Assembly (NCBI GenBank): GCA_030605915.1
Contig: JAUWHM010000069.1
Location: 1 to 5,999 of the forward strand
Direction: 5' to 3'
DNA from: Nitrospirota bacterium
Lineage (GTDB): Bacteria > NPL-UPA2 > JAGMAN01
DNA: 5,999 bases
A program made the position numbers and the translations under genes. This document shows, one piece after another, positions 5,931 to 5,999 of the stretch. The notes beneath the pieces are model-generated. The model saw only the letters and a program-made list of their open reading frames with translations, made no database searches and was not told where the DNA came from. Every line of letters starts with the position of its first letter. Position 1 is the first letter of the stretch.

Positions 5931-5999
5931 GCGCCCCAGCGTATCAAGATAGTTTCACAGGACTTTGCTGATTTTCCGCACAATTTCACACCTTATCTT
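5931..5999. other. Unassigned edge segment upstream of the aminotransferase remnant
   Basis: No gene is recognisable on either strand. In the frame of the remnant it reads KIRCEIVRKISKVL, a TGA, then NYLDTLGR; the other two minus-strand frames also carry stops. There are two similar direct stretches, GTGTGAAATT and CTGTGAAACT (minus strand), and six-base inverted ends AAGATA/TATCTT (5946-5951 and 5994-5999). It may be the junction where the aminotransferase gene was broken, but nothing identifies a mobile element. Confidence 0.3.

Noticed and set aside
5955..5957. In-frame TGA as a recoded (Trp, Gly or Sec) codon continuing the aminotransferase
   Set aside because: TGA terminates rbfA, nrnA and the aminotransferase frame itself at family-appropriate ends, and the residues upstream of this TGA do not resemble the family.
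5946..5999. Inverted ends AAGATA / TATCTT bounding 54 nt at the window edge, as possible element termini
   Set aside because: Only six bases match, the neighbouring bases do not pair, and no target duplication or transposase is visible.

Overview
The window is a bacterial housekeeping locus read almost entirely from the minus strand (right to left as numbered). It carries the translation/RNA-maturation operon nusA - infB - ylxP-type DUF503 gene - rbfA - nrnA - truB - ribF. I see no CRISPR array, tRNA, rRNA, prophage or complete mobile element, and no convincing undescribed system. The best second-look items are deviations inside the conserved operon and its broken upstream border.

Layout along transcription: at 5999-5667 is the C-terminal remnant of a DegT/DnrJ/EryC1-type aminotransferase. 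It is AT-rich and has an in-frame TGA upstream. A C-rich, G-poor spacer follows (5660-5611). Then comes a strong sigma70-type promoter with an extended -10 (5600-5572), a leader of about 17 nt with a good Shine-Dalgarno, and nusA. From nusA to truB the genes are packed with overlaps or gaps of 1 to 11 nt, which indicates one polycistronic message with translational coupling. After truB a 38-nt gap with no terminator leads to the first 14-15 codons of ribF at the left edge.

How the genes work together: NusA sets RNA polymerase pausing, termination and antitermination. IF2 places initiator tRNA on the ribosome. RbfA matures the 30S subunit. NrnA removes nanoRNA and pAp. TruB makes Psi55 in tRNA. 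RibF makes FMN/FAD. The DUF503 protein has no established role. Notable here are the absence of rimP before nusA and of ylxR (and an L7Ae-like gene) between nusA and infB.

Organism: a bacterium with about 48-50% GC in the operon, using TGA, TAA and TAG as stops (standard code). NrnA together with DUF503 between infB and rbfA fits Firmicutes-like lineages and several deep-branching or uncultured phyla rather than Proteobacteria. NusA with a helix-hairpin-helix tail and the lack of rimP/ylxR argue against a typical Bacillus-like genome. I cannot name the phylum from the sequence alone.
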